A program made the position numbers and the translations under genes. The notes under the pieces were generated by a model. It was given only the letters and a program-made list of their open reading frames with translations, did no database searches and was not told the DNA's origin. This document shows, piece after piece, positions 47,769 through 60,274 of a stretch of 64,000 nucleotides of DNA (position 1 is its first letter; each line of letters starts with the position of its first letter). This stretch comes from Dryas octopetala (lineage: Eukaryota; Streptophyta; Magnoliopsida; Rosales; Rosaceae), in NCBI GenBank assembly GCA_963921425.1, contig OY992838.1:8928001-8992000 (forward strand). Reading direction: 5' to 3'.

Positions 47769-50700
47769 TTGAGTACTTCTGCTTGTACTGGTAATGGTGC
47801 ATGGATAATTGATACAGGTGCTACGGATCATATGACTTCTGATCGTTATGTTTTTAGTCATCTTTCATCTGTCTGTCCTAAACCATGTATTATTAATGCC
47901 AATGGTGTGTCATCTCCTGTTCTAGGGGGCGGCACAGTATCCTTTTCGTCTGATTTGTCTTTACATAATGTGCTGTTTGTTCCTTCCTTAAATTGTAACC
48001 TTATTTCTGTTAGTCAACTAACCAAAACTCATAATTGTGTGGCCACATTCTTTCCTACCCATTGTGTTTTCCAGGATATTCATACCAAGGAGAATATTGG
48101 CAGTGGTAGAAAGAGTGGTGGATTGTACTATCTGGATAGTGGGGTTTCCGCTTCAGATGGTCGTGGCATTGTGAGTCTAGTTAGTGATGGTTCCTCCGAA
48201 AATAAGAAGAAGATTTGGTTGTGGCATCGTTGACTTGGTCATCCGTCCTTCAGTTATCTTCGGCGCTTATTTCCTTCTTTATTTCTTGGATTGGACATTT
48301 CCAATTTTAATTGTGAAGTTTGTGTGTTGGCCAAAAGCCATCGTTCAGTGTTTCCTTCTAGTGCTACACGTATGGATGTTCCTTTTGCTTTGGTCCACTC
48401 GGATGTTTGGGGTCCGGCCCCGTGTAGTACACATAAAGGAATGAAATGGTTTGTGACATTTATTGATGATTGTACTAGAATGACTTAGGTTTATCTTCTG
48501 AAACATAAAAGTGATGTGTGTGCTGTTTTTCGCATTTTTCATCACATGGTCCTCACCCAGTTTGCCTGTCCTATTAAAGTTTTGCGCTCTGATAATGGTG
48601 GTGAGTTCGTTAATACAGAGATGACTCAGTATTTTGCTTCTGCGGGGATCCTTCATCAGACTTCTTGCGCTCATTCTCCACAACAGAATGGGGTTGCTGA
48701 ACGCAAAAATCGACATTTATTGGAAGTCACTCGGTCCCTTCTTCTGGGGGGTCACGTGCCATCTTTGTTCTGGGGTGATGCCTTGAGTTCTGCCGTCTAT
48801 TTGATTAATCGGACCCCATCTAGTGTCCTTGACTTTCGGCAACCTTTGGATGTTCTCTCGGGTTTTGTCTCTCTACCAGGTATCCTTCATTTGGAACCCC
48901 GTGTTTTTGGGTGTGTTGTTTTTGTGCATTTACATTCTCATCAGCGATCCAAGCTCGTATCTCGGGCATTAGAGTGTGTATTTGTTGGTTATGGTCCATC
49001 CCAGAAGGGGTATCGGTGCTATCATCCTTCTACTCAGCGCTTCTATGTTTCTATGGATGTCACTTTTCATGAACATCAACTTTTTTATTCCCCACGTCCA
49101 CTGGATTCTACCCTTCAGGGGGAGGTTTATAGTGAAGTGCAGAATCGAGATGATCTGTTGTTCTTTGGTAGTAGTGGTGAGGAAAGATCAGAACAGACTA
49201 CTGATCGTCTAGTGTCGGAGTCTAGTAGGGAGGAAGGATCAGAACAGACTACTGACCGTCCAGTGTCTGAGTCTGAGGATGAGACTGAGACAGCAGAATT
49301 TACTGAGAATAATACTGAGAATGTGGTGGGACAAGAACCCACGGTTTTTGAGTCTGAGGAATCACCACTCCATGATAGTACCGTCATCTCTCCTACTCCA
49401 TTGAATCAATCTTCTTCGTCCATTGAGGTAACCAATAATACTCTTGATTCACTTTCTGGTTCAGATCTTGATTCTCATGCTTCTAAATTTACACTTCCTC
49501 CTCGGTCTAACCGAGGACAACCACCAGCTAAATATGAGCCAGATCCAAATGCCAAAGTTAGGTACTCAATTAATAATCATGTGTCATCTGTTAGGCTTTC
49601 AAAGTCATATGAATCGTATGTTCTACAATTATCTTCTGTTTCTATTCCTAGTAGATTGCAGGATGCTCTTACAGATTCTAGATGGACCAAAGCTATGGCT
49701 GAAGAAATGGCGGCATTACAGAAGAATTCAACCTAGGAATTGGTTTCTTTACCTAAGGGGAAGAAGACAGTGGGATGCAGATGGGTGTTTGCAGTCAAAC
49801 ACAAAGCTGATGGGTCAGTTGAAAGGTATAAGGCAAGGTTGGTAGCAAAGAGTTATACACAGTCCTATGGCATAGACTACTTGGAGACGTTTGCTCCAGT
49901 GGCCAAGTTAAACACAGTACGGGTTCTGTTATCTTTGGCTGCTAACAAAGATTGGCCACTGCTTCAGTTTGATGTAAAGAATGCCTTTCTCCATGGTGAT
50001 TTAACTGAAGAAGTATACATGGATCCTCCTCTAGGTATACCAGAGTTTGAGAATACGAGATTAGTATGCAGACTAAGGAAGTCTTTGTATGGTCTTAAAC
50101 AATCTCCGAGAGCCTGGTTTGGGAGATTCACCCGTGCAATGAAAAACTATGGTTATCGGCAGAGTAATTTTGATCATACTTTGTTTCTAAAGAAAAGAGG
50201 GAAGAAGATTACTGCTCTTATCATTTATGTTGATGATATGGTTCTGACCGGAGATGATTATGAGGAAATCTCCAATTTGCAGAGGTACTTGTCTAGAGAG
50301 TTTGAAATGAAACAGCTGGGGGACTTGAAGTTCTTTCTTGGGATAGAAGTTGCTCGGTCTAAACATGGCATATTCTTATCTCAAAGGAAATATGTTTTAG
50401 ACTTGTTGTCTGAAACTGGTATGCTTGGGTGTAAGCCAGCTGTCACTCCTATGGAACAAAACCATAAACTTTTCGAGTGTTTGGGGGCTTTTCCTGCAGA
50501 TAAGGGGCGATATCAGAGACTTGTTGGAAGATTGATATATTTGTCTCACACTAGACCTGACATTGCTTATGCGGTTAGTGTAGTAAGCCAGTTTATGCAT
50601 GCCCCGTGTAAACCCCATATGGATGCTGTGGAGCGAATTTTGCGGTATTTAAAATCTGCACCTGGTAAAGGATTGTTGTTTGCTAATCATGGTCATGTGA

Positions 50701-51182
50701 ATGTTGAAGGTTTTTCTGATGCAGACTGGGGTGGTTCAGCAGATGATAGAAGGTCTACCTCAGGCTACTTTACCTTTGTAGGAGGAAATTTGGTGACCTG
50801 GAGGAGTAAGAAGCAATCGGTTGTATCTAGATCAAGTGCAGAGGCTGAATACAGAGGTATGGCACTTGGAGTAGTCGAACTTTTATGGCTGAGACATTTA
50901 TTGACTGATTTAGGGTGTCCACCTACCAAACCTATGGACTTGTTTTGTGATAACAAATCTGCTATTGATATAGCACATAATCCTGTTCAGCATGATAGAA
51001 CAAAGCACATTGAGATTGATCGACACTTCATTAAAGAGAAACTTGAAGCTAAGATTATTAACTTCTCATTTGTGAAGTCCGAAGATCAGCTTGCAGATGT
51101 GTTGACCAAGGCCGTAGCAAATAGGGTGTTTTTGGACTCACTAGACAAGTTGGGCATGTGCGACATATATGCACCAACTTGA
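47769..51182 (+). pseudogene. Copia pol polyprotein with three nonsense codons, one continuous frame
   Basis: All segments share one frame over 3.4 kb. Domains in order: aspartic protease (DTGATDHM at about residue 17), integrase zinc-binding (H...H...C...C around 48225-48340) and catalytic core (HSDVWGP, SDNGGEF, ERKNRHLLE), reverse transcriptase (QFDVKNAFLHGDL, IIYVDDM), and RNase H (SDADWGG, FCDNKSAIDIAHN, HFIKEKL). In-frame stops are TGA at 48231-48233, TAG at 48486-48488 and TAG at 49734-49736. There are no frameshifts. The stops are single-base changes of the C-to-T / G-to-A type. Gag is absent upstream. Confidence 0.93.
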
Positions 51183-51189
51183 GGGGAAG

Positions 51190-51357
51190 TGTTGGTGTGA
51201 GTCAACTCATGTGATTATTGTGTAATTATTAGAATTAATTAGGTGATTTATTAATTCCTGTATTTTAGTTATAGGCCCATGTATATAAACCACATTTTGT
51301 GGTTTTATTCAATTAAGCAAGAATATATTCTAAAAACCCTAAACCATTCTCTGTTCA
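51190..51357 (+). repeat. 3' LTR of the Copia element
   Basis: 168 bases, same ends and length as the 5' LTR. It is directly preceded by the purine tract and followed by TGCTT, the target duplication. Confidence 0.97.
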
Positions 51358-51362
51358 TGCTT

Positions 51363-52941
51363 CCCCAACTCCCATCACTTATGAAAATCTAAAGTGATTT
51401 TCTAGTGCTTATACAGTTATACCGAACGCATCTCCAGCATTAGATAACTCTAAAAAAATGATTTTACTATAAAGGCATTTTGTTTGGACTTCCCGACCTT
51501 CCTTTGTTCTTTTTCACTTTAAATTTTCCTTTTCTTCTTTTCTTAATCAATAATATCAAAAAATCTCTCGAATTTTTAGCTACCAAATTATGTAGCAGTA
51601 CTAATTTGTCATGAGTAACTTAAGAATTGAGCTGTTAAGATGACATTCCCCTTTCTCTCCACCATTCGAGCTTAATTTATGTGAAATTCAACTTATATAA
51701 TTTAAATTTAGGATCTCTACTCTAATATCATGATAAAGTTTATAGGGTATTAATTATCTTAAAAGTTTTAAGTTATTAAGATGTTGTTTTGGTGTTTCGA
51801 GTATTTCTCCTTCTGTAAAAATGGTTTTCTTGGATGACAAGAAAATTTGACATATTTTATTATTGGCCGACAAAATTTTATGATAAATCCAGAATACGTG
51901 CAAATAACCTAAATTATCAAAAAAAAGATGAGAATCTGAAATTCATGGGCCTGCTTCAATAGCATATGCAAGTCATTGTTGAGGTGAAAGCATTAATTAG
52001 GAATTGTGACTTTCATATATATAAATAAGTATCTTTCTTCATTCCTTTTATCAACATGTATGATGTATTTGCAAAAGATCAGAGGCACAAAGTACACGCA
52101 AAGTGCAGCCGAATCATATTTGGCCCAACTCACTGGCTAGTGGATTAGTCCTAAGATGATGAGATTCTATAAGTCCCATGTTATGTGAACTACTTAATTC
52201 ACAACAAGAATCATTAAAAATTCATCAAAAGTAGGAAAAGCACGCATTCAGAGAAGACCAACCATTTGGGTCTCGTCTCAATATATCCCTCCCTCCAATA
52301 TCACCATTAATTGGCTTAGAGATATATATTCTCCATTAGCAATTTAGCATGCATGCTAGTGATTAATTGATGGAAGAAAACATTGCAATTAATTGATTTT
52401 TGTTTTTGTTTTTTTGTTAGCAATTAATTGATAATGAATCGCTGTGATTAATTCCAACTTTCCCACCAGAAATATAAAAAAAACAAAAGAAAAAGAAAAA
52501 AAAAAGCAACCCTCTTTTTGAATTTCTCTTTTGCTTGTCATGGCATACTTGAACACGTAGAGACCCTTTGACGTCATTCACTTAATCTATAAGGAGTGGT
52601 TCACTGTTCACAGGCTGCAATTATTAATTTGTCCCTTCACACTTTAATCCCCACCCCACTCAGCCTTAATTATTTTTCAGCTTTATGTATGTAGAACTGT
52701 AGACGTATTTTGTTGGGGTTACAAGCATAAATGCATGTTATGGGTGAGAATGAGATCAATTTATGATGATATTTTCTTAGATAAAATTAATCTCACGAGT
52801 CTATTGAGATTGCCCAAGTTTTATAAACTTGAGTGGTTAAGTTGCAGATAATATTAGTGTTAGTGCAAAATAAGTAGTGAGCCGCAGTATTAGAGAAAGT
52901 AGTTAGATTAGAGGCATAAATGTAATTCCACATCGAATAAG
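51363..52941. other. Intergenic region after the Copia element
   Basis: AT-rich, no gene recognised. Confidence 0.5.
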
Positions 52942-52951
52942 TAAGAAGTTA

Positions 52952-53322
52952 GAATTAATTACATTTACACCTTTTAAGATTTATCGTCTTTTCACATACA
53001 CCCCTTAAGATTTTAATAATTACATATACACCCTATGAAGTTTTAAAACTATTGCATATAACCCCCTATAGTAAGACGAAAAATGATGAGAAATTATGCA
53101 AAAAGGCATGCTAAGGGGTTAAATGACCTAATAAGATTACTGAAGGTGTAAGGTCCAAGCTCAATACAAATATTTTCTTTCTTGTTTATTTATTTTTTTC
53201 TCTTGTAGGGGGTTATATGCAATAGTTTTAAAACTTCAAAGGGTGTATGTGTAATTTTTGAAACTCTAAGAGGTGTATGTGAAAAGACAATAAACCTCAA
53301 GAAATGTAAGTGTAATTAACTC
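52952..53322. mobile_element. Foldback element 7 (Mutator-like signature, 371 bp)
   Basis: TAAGAAGTTA is repeated exactly at 52942-52951 and 53323-53332 (10 bp). Inverted ends are GA(A/G)TTAATTAC. The arms match over ~130 bases, containing the AAAACT(A/T)TTGCATATAACCCCCTA phrase inverted in the right arm. It is small, AT-rich and non-autonomous. Confidence 0.88.
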
Positions 53323-53332
53323 TAAGAAGTTA

Positions 53333-55527
53333 CCTATTGACATTGTACATAAAGAAGGAAACCACACATTTGATGTTAAGGCTTTCGGTAAAATCACACA
53401 CCTAGATAGTGTTTGAAATGATTAAATGAAAGAAATATCAGCATGTGTGATATATGTGTGTGAACTCATAAAAATTTGTAATCACAGACTTATTTATCAA
53501 CTTTTTGCGCAACACAGTGGCTTACTCAACATATTTATCTCTTAATAAAACTGGTTAATAGGTTATGAAAATCTAAAATAATCTATTCAAACCCCAAGAA
53601 TAATTGGCAGCAAGGGTTTTGGTTCAAGTACTATGATATAAGTGCTGGTACTTGACATAACTATTTAGGAATATAAAGGCATATGGTAAGCAAGGTGATC
53701 TTCAACACGTACTAACCATGTTTGGTTGATTCTGTTGACCCTTTGCTCTGTCCTTGTGTTGAATATATTATGCTAATTTTGGGGGTGTAAGAGGACGGCC
53801 TTTATGAGCCACTGGTGGCGGCTGCGACCTAACTCAAGTGGGCAATACAACTTGGATTTCCTAGCCTAGTGAGGGTAACAAAATTGGAGCTGAGGATTTC
53901 ATGTGCCATTTTGCCTCAGAATTTGGAAACATTCTGCATAATATGGCAGAGGATTTTTTTTATAGTTGAATAATGAGATTGCATAGAATTGATATAATCT
54001 ATTCCTTATTATAGGATTGTATAGTATTAACTTACGTAATTGACTTGAACCATTGCAGCAAAACTGTTTTATGTCAATTCAATTATTGACACCGAATCAA
54101 TAAAGCTTTGAATTAACATTCACCTTCAACCATTGCACATGCTCTAAGTAAGCAAGCTACCTATCCTTGGTGAAAGAAAAAAGTAAGCAAGCTACTTTTC
54201 TTTCTTCTTAGTTCTTTCTCAAAACACATTTTATGAGTCACATGCACTTTCATTATACACGTAAAAAGGTAGATAAATTTAAAGAAAGAAGCATATATGG
54301 GTGTAACTCAACTTGATCAATGAGGATTAAAGGTTTCGAACGAACCCGAGACTTTATGCAAACAAAGCTCTCAACTCTAATATTATATTAGATAACCGAC
54401 TCCAAAACTTAGCCACTTAAGAAATAAATCAATAATGCATGTTAAGCTTGGAGAGCAAATGAGCAATCCTAGCCTCATAGGCCCAAAAGGGACAAATCAG
54501 GAAAAGTACTTTCTTTTAAAGTTAGGGACAATCCCTCATCGAGTTATCACCCTCAAAAACCCATTGTATTTCGGTATTTCCCATAGATGAGGAGTACCCT
54601 TTATCACTTGGCCGGTTGGCCCTTTATCCGTTGTTTGTTTTAACTTTTGTTGTGATTCAACCTAAACAACAAAAACAGAAAAAAAACAAAAAACAAAAAG
54701 CCAGCACATTGCCAAAAGGAAGGGCACTGTTCTTAGACTGATCCATGCTTTTCATATTACTTCTGTATTGCTTTGATTTAGGTTGAGCCCATTCACATAA
54801 ATATGAAAACCCAATTCATTAATGGGTTGATTTGGGTGATGGATTGCAATTCTCAAGAAAACCCAAACGAAGCCCATCTTTTCATCATGGGCCTTCTATG
54901 TATTAACTATTAAGTCCACTCAGCAGTACTGCAAGGTGCTTTGGTATTAACTGAAACAACGGTCATCTGTACCTTTGAACAGAGCTGAAAGTACTAAAAT
55001 TCTCACTCAACAATAAGAGAAAATAAACTAAAAATCCAGAGAGAGAGAGATGAGATGGAATTGGGTCTCTATTCCACAAAAGTAGCATGAAAATCTGGTT
55101 TGGCTGTTGAGATGAGAACTCTCTCTCTTTCTCTCTATCTCTCTCTCACTGAAAATAGGATCCTCTTCAACAAATCAGCTTCAGCCAGATCATTTCTGGC
55201 GGCTCAGATTTCGCTCCTCAAACTTCATTACTACTCATCACTCTTTACCCACCATTCCATGCTTCACATTACAAAATATGCGACTCTTTCTTACTAGCTC
55301 TTCAACATGGTTTGATTACAATTTCTGATACACTTAAAATAGACCATTTCTCTCTTGTGGGTTGAGCTACAAACAATTGACTGACTAATGTCGGATGATC
55401 ATGCTGCTTCTTGGTACATTTTCTTGCCCTGATAGCTTTCAGTGTAAACACATTCTTGGGATCAATCTTTTTCCTTAAAAATTTAGTTTCCAACAATTTC
55501 ACACCAAATTTAGTGTTGTTTAGGGGT
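53333..55527. other. Intergenic region and promoter/leader of the ABI5-like gene
   Basis: No gene is recognised in 53333-55000. From about 55080, CT-rich leader sequence (55108-55146) precedes the bZIP start codon. The short upstream frame at 55100-55297 is not convincing. Confidence 0.5.
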
Positions 55528-57354
55528 ATGGATGAGAGAACTTTGGTGTCTGGAAATGGAGGTGATCATCAGGGAACACAGTCACAGTTTCCTCCTTTGG
55601 CTAGACAAGGGTCTTACAATCTCACTTTGGATGAGGTCCAGAGCCAATTGGGCAACATAAGCAAGCCTTTGGATACAATTCATTTGGATGAGTTTCTCAA
55701 AAATGTGATTTCAGTTGAAGAAGGGCAGCTACTGCAAAACCCTTCTTCTTCCTCCTCATTGCCCACTTCATTTTTTCTTGGGAATTTCAACCTGAATGGA
55801 AGCACCACACTGAGTAAGAAAACTGTTGATGAGGTATGGAAGGAGATTTTCCATGAACATGTCAATTCGGAGGCAGCCAACAAATCATTGCATCAACGAT
55901 TGATTGGAGAAACAACAACAACAACAACAACACCTCATGAACATTTTCTAGTTCGTGCTGGTGTGATAAATGCTCATCCAATTATGACACTTGATCAGCA
56001 GGCTGCAGAAAATTGGTTTCAGTTTCAAGTGGCTGCTGTGCAGCAGCAGATGACAATGCTGGACTCAAATTTGAAGGTTTGTGAGTCATCAGTGTATGAG
56101 AGCTCTGTGGTGAACCTGGAGTACTCTGCAGAGAGTAGTCATCAAGTGGGAATGTCAATGCCAATTCCAGCAATATCTGCAGCATCATCTTCAGAGTCTC
56201 AGGCAGCCGCTGCTGAGAGGAAGCGCAGTTACTCCGATGAAATGAAGGAGAAGACTATTGAGAGGAGGCAGAAGAGGATGATCAAGAATCGTGAGTCGGC
56301 TGCAAGGTCAAGGGCAAGGAAGCAGGTCATATTGCAAAGCTTAAACAAGATTTGTGATGTAGTTAGAGACTTCGAGTTATCAATTATCTATATGTATATA
56401 TAATTATATGAACTTGCAACTTATGAGTGTCCCTTTGTTTGATGGTTTTAGGCTTATACCAATCAGTTGGAGGCTGAAGTAAAGCAGTTGCAGAATCTGA
56501 ATAACTGGCTCAAAAAGCAGAAGGTACCACAACCACACATTTTAAACGTACCAAACCAAACAATATTTTATTTACATTTTTTTTTTTTACGGTGAATAAT
56601 GTTAGCTTGATATACATTGTTGACTTATTCTTGAAGAACATAAGCTTTTGGGGTCTAATAGTTGTCTAAAATGGAATAAGAACTCCAATTCTAAGACCCC
56701 AGACACTTATCACTTATCATGTTAGTCAGCCGAGTGGAGCTGCACCTAAATTGTCTTTGTTTGTATATATCTACCTTTCCACGTGCCGTAGGACTACATA
56801 TGAGGGGGAGTGTTAGCTTAATATACATGGTTGACTCATTTCTAAAAAGTTTTAAGTTTTTGGAATCCAATGATTATCGAACATTGATCATGATGTTTCT
56901 AGTTGTACTACCACATCTGAAAATGTAAAAGGTTTTCAATTTTCTCCATCTTATCATCTTTTATTAGTAATTGCTCTCCATCTTATCATCACCTGGAAAG
57001 TACATTATTAGGGTCATCAGCTAACTGTTTGCTTCAATCAGCTTCAATCAGCTAACTGTTTGCTTGCATTATGTCATTGTGACATATACATTATTAGGCT
57101 CTTCATTCTTCCCACATCAAGAACAACTATCTGTTTTTGGTCATTATCTCCATGTGAATAAAACCAAATTTACATAGCACAAAACAGTTAATATCTAGCT
57201 CAAAACAAATGAAGCAATAAATATTAGAATAGAGTTTTGCATTACTGCTTGTTGATCATGTTTTTTGTTGCAGGAGGTGGAGACAATCTTATCTGCAAAT
57301 CCTAGTTCCATGCCTAAATACCAACTTAGGCGCACCAGTTCTACTTCCTTCTAG
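55528..57354 (+). CDS. Group A bZIP transcription factor, ABI5/DPBF-like, 316 aa, three exons
   Basis: Exons 55528-56325, 56452-56523 and 57274-57354 (951 nt, phases consistent). Four conserved phosphorylation-site motifs of the ABA-signalling group are visible: RQGSYNLTLDEVQ (C1, about residue 27), LDEFLKNVISVEE (C2, about 52), KKTVDEVWKEI (C3, about 97) and LRRTSS (C4, C-terminal). The basic region is KRMIKNRESAARSRARKQ ending at 266. SnRK2 kinases phosphorylate such RxxS/T sites in ABA signalling and the protein binds ACGT-core ABREs. The zipper is short and weak (QLEAEVKQLQNLNNWL), with leucines at heptad spacing but Asn-rich. The region between C3 and the basic domain is unlike the close ABI5/EEL relatives, so the exact member is not named. 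The start MDERTLVS is the first ATG in frame. Confidence 0.88.
56600..56880. repeat. Possible retroelement remnant (TRIM-like) in intron 2 of the ABI5-like gene
   Basis: TGTTAGCTTGATATACATTG at 56600 recurs as TGTTAGCTTAATATACATGG at 56811 with matching downstream sequence for ~70 bases. The second copy is preceded by a purine tract (GAGGGGGAG), as a 3' LTR would be. Primer-binding site and target duplication were not found, so this is tentative. Confidence 0.45.
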
Positions 57355-58011
57355 CATCTGTTTATAGGGAAATTAAGGGCATCCTTACTTGAACGGGACT
57401 GCTATATATATATATCATGCTCTTCCTTCCATTATGATTCAGCTTCCTCTGTTCTGTTGCTTATGAATTCATTCATTTTTCTTTTCATTTTGTGAGAATT
57501 TGGTATTTTTCCATAACAAGGAACACTTTCTTTCTTTTCTTTTTTCTATTTTTTATGTTGAAAGTAATATGATGGATTGCACAGTGGTGTATAGGTATAC
57601 CCAAGTAGAAGAAATCTGTGCAGAAACAAATCTTATTATAAACAAAAGAGAATGAATAAATAAATAAATTCAGCATTCAAACTCAGATGTATCATTTCCT
57701 AGTATGAGCTACAGAGTCTTTAGTACAAGATAGTACCCACTACCATATGAAAATGGGCCATTTCCCTAAACATGGCCGATCCTATTGGGTTCTCACTTCT
57801 CACTTAGGCTTGGCTTAAGCCCAATTTCAATCTCTGGGCTTGAACCTTGTTTATTGAGTTCTTCAGTTCTTGACTTTATTTCTCATAGAGGTTTATTAGC
57901 ACCAATACCGCCAGAAAGATATGTGTTTGATCTCACTTTGCCCCTTAAACTGTATTACTTTGTTGTTACAATAGGCCTTATTTCTTCAATTCTATCAATT
58001 TCTAGACTCGA
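57355..58011. other. 3' flank of the ABI5-like gene
   Basis: AT-rich; no further gene is recognised. Confidence 0.5.
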
Positions 58012-58020
58012 TAAAAATTA

Positions 58021-58250
58021 GGCTTATTCGCACAAATGTCTCTTGAAAGTAACTTTCATTTTCACTTTGGCCTCTAAAGTTTACAAACCCTTTCAGTAAG
58101 TGCCACGTCGAATTTTTTAACAGAGTCATTACGGACTTGACGAAATATGAGGTTTATAGATTTTGAAAGTAAAATAAATAGATTTAAAGATTTAAATTTA
58201 AAAAGGAAAAATGAGAATGAAATGTAATTTCAAGAGCCGCAAAATAAGCC
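58021..58250. mobile_element. Foldback element 8 (Mutator-like signature, 230 bp)
   Basis: TAAAAATTA is repeated exactly at 58012-58020 and 58251-58259. The ends GGCTTATT and AATAAGCC are inverted repeats, extended with gaps over ~45 bases (CTCTTGAAA, TTTCATTTTCA-type blocks). The terminal GGCTTATT is the same as that of foldback element 2, so the two are probably related. Confidence 0.82.
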
Positions 58251-58997
58251 TAAAAATTATACTTTCACGGGTCAAAATAAGGTTCTATACTTCTATATAC
58301 ACTAGATATTTAATCACTACATCCAACACCAAACTTTTTTATTAAATTGCGACTATGCCAACGAGAAGGTGGCGGCCGCTTACCATAATAAATAGTTGCA
58401 ATGTACTATAAGTCTATAACTACAAGTCTATCGAAAGAAAAGTCTCTCATTCACAAATCAAAACCAGGAAAGAAAAGTCTCTCGTTTAAAACATTTTTTT
58501 ATTATAATTTTGGAAGTTTCCGATTTTACCCCTAAGTGCAGTGAACAAAAAATGAAAAATAAACCAACCAAATATGGTTGACTTTTTATTTATTTTTTAT
58601 CACTACTCTAAGGTAAAATTGAAAATTTTGTTTTTCAAGTATTGGGTGTAACGATCACAATTTTATTGTGTAAGCAACTCTCTTCCAAAAAATGGCTGGC
58701 AATTGCATAGAGTTGGGTTGGCTTAAGCTTTTCTTGCGCCTGTACCAATAATTTTTCTCTGGTCCATTTGGGATATTCTTGGGCAAACCCCAAAATATTT
58801 CAAATTTGGGTATTACACATGCACTATCACAGTCTAACCTTTCCTTCTTTCTAATGTCATTCTCTTAGCAAAAAAGAAAAAAAAAATCCCTTTGCATTTA
58901 AAGAAAAGAACATCCTTCAAAAAGAAAAAAAACTAGTCAATGTATGGAACATGAACTTTTTTCCATTGTGGAATAAACTTATTAAATAAATACATAA

Positions 58998-59095
58998 TGT
59001 GAAAGAGCGTTCGAATGCTCAATGCTCTCTCACATTCTAAATAAAAACGGAATGTGAGAGAGCATTCGAATGCTCAATTCACTCTGACATTTCTC
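58998..59095. repeat. Tandem pair of palindromic 30-base units
   Basis: Two copies of an AATGTGAGAGAGC-TTCGAATGCTCAAT motif, each containing the perfect palindrome AGCATTCGAATGCT or one mismatch of it. Confidence 0.6.
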
Positions 59096-60211
59096 AACTA
59101 TTCCACACTAGAGAAGTTCACTATGAAATATATAGAGAATTGAGTAGAGTAGCCACACAAAAAATTTGGGCCAAGCTGAGGGTTAATCCAAGCAAACCCC
59201 CTTAAGTTATTTTTATGGGTGAATTATAAAAAGTGGCACATATATGAGTATTACTTTTATATGGTTGGATTTAATATAATGAATTCAATCCAACATAATT
59301 ATACATTGTTTTGCCACGATTGCTCAAAATTATAGGTGGTTGAAGTCGAAGATTTAAGAAGGAATCCAATCATCCTTGCACTTAGTCAAAATGTGTTTGG
59401 AACAAATACCTTTGGAATTGAAACACTTTCCAAGTGCAGAGTACAGATGCTGAGAGATTGTGATATTCTTCTTTTTCATTTCTTTTGCTTTTTCCGGTGC
59501 AAAGTAGGTTTGAGTATTGAAGAAGCAGCAATTTCTTTTCTCAAGGCGAAAAGAACTTCATAAAACGACAACGTACAATAATTTTCGCTTGCTGGTAGTA
59601 AGTAAATGACAACAAATAAATTGCACAAGGATAATTCACAGGCTTTATGCTGCAAGCCTGCACTATCACAAAAAGTGAAAAAATAAACTGATTGGCCCCT
59701 CCAACTAATATAACGACAGATGTGTCATAAATATAAAATGTACTGCCCCAGGACCACTGTGATTAACTTAATAGTCTAGGCCACTAGGATTAATGATTAA
59801 TCAAATAATTTCTTTTAATTGGGAAAAGATAGATTCAAACTTGAATCAATGAATCTGTTCAATATTATAGAGAATGAGGATTAAACCAATAATTAATTGG
59901 TAATTAAATAGTAAAAATAGTAAAAACCCAACTGGCAAGTGGCAACAACCAACTGCCAAGTAGCTCTAAATCAATGGATTAAAATAGTAAATAAATTGTA
60001 ACTCAAAACCTGTTATTTATATGTAAAAAAGGATTAATAAAACAAAAAGGACTTCTTGGCCAAAAACAAAAAAACAAAAAGGACTTGCTCGTAATTTGAG
60101 TCCTGAGTCCTGACCACTCTCGGGCAGCCGCAGCATGGTACTGTATCACTGACCATGCTGCCCCATTGGGCACTGGCCCTACTTCATTGATTTCCAACTT
60201 CACTGGCAATC

Positions 60212-60212
<1 letters not shown>

Positions 60213-60271
<59 letters not shown>
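60213..60271. repeat. (TC)n microsatellite
   Basis: About 59 bases of uninterrupted CT/TC dinucleotide, upstream of the acidic-protein gene leader. Confidence 0.92.

Positions 60272-60274
<3 letters not shown>

Larger units (their letters stand above)
46830..51357 (+). mobile_element. Copia LTR retrotransposon, full length but disabled (4.5 kb)
   Basis: Two 168-base LTRs (46830-46997 and 51190-51357) start TGTTGGT and end TGTTCA, and differ at only three positions. The 5-bp target duplication TGCTT is exact (46825-46829 and 51358-51362). The primer-binding site TGGTATCAGAGCC (46998-47010, initiator tRNA-Met type) follows the 5' LTR directly, and the polypurine tract GAGGGGAAG (51181-51189) precedes the 3' LTR. 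The pol order protease, integrase, reverse transcriptase, RNase H identifies Copia. The coding frame has three in-frame stops. No gag domain or zinc knuckle is found between 47011 and 47768. It therefore cannot make its own proteins, though it is structurally complete and recent. Confidence 0.97.

Noticed and set aside
59336-59563. 75-codon frame after a good acceptor (AAATTATAG)
   Set aside because: No family recognised, an aromatic-rich interruption in the middle, and no partner exons; too weak to call a gene.
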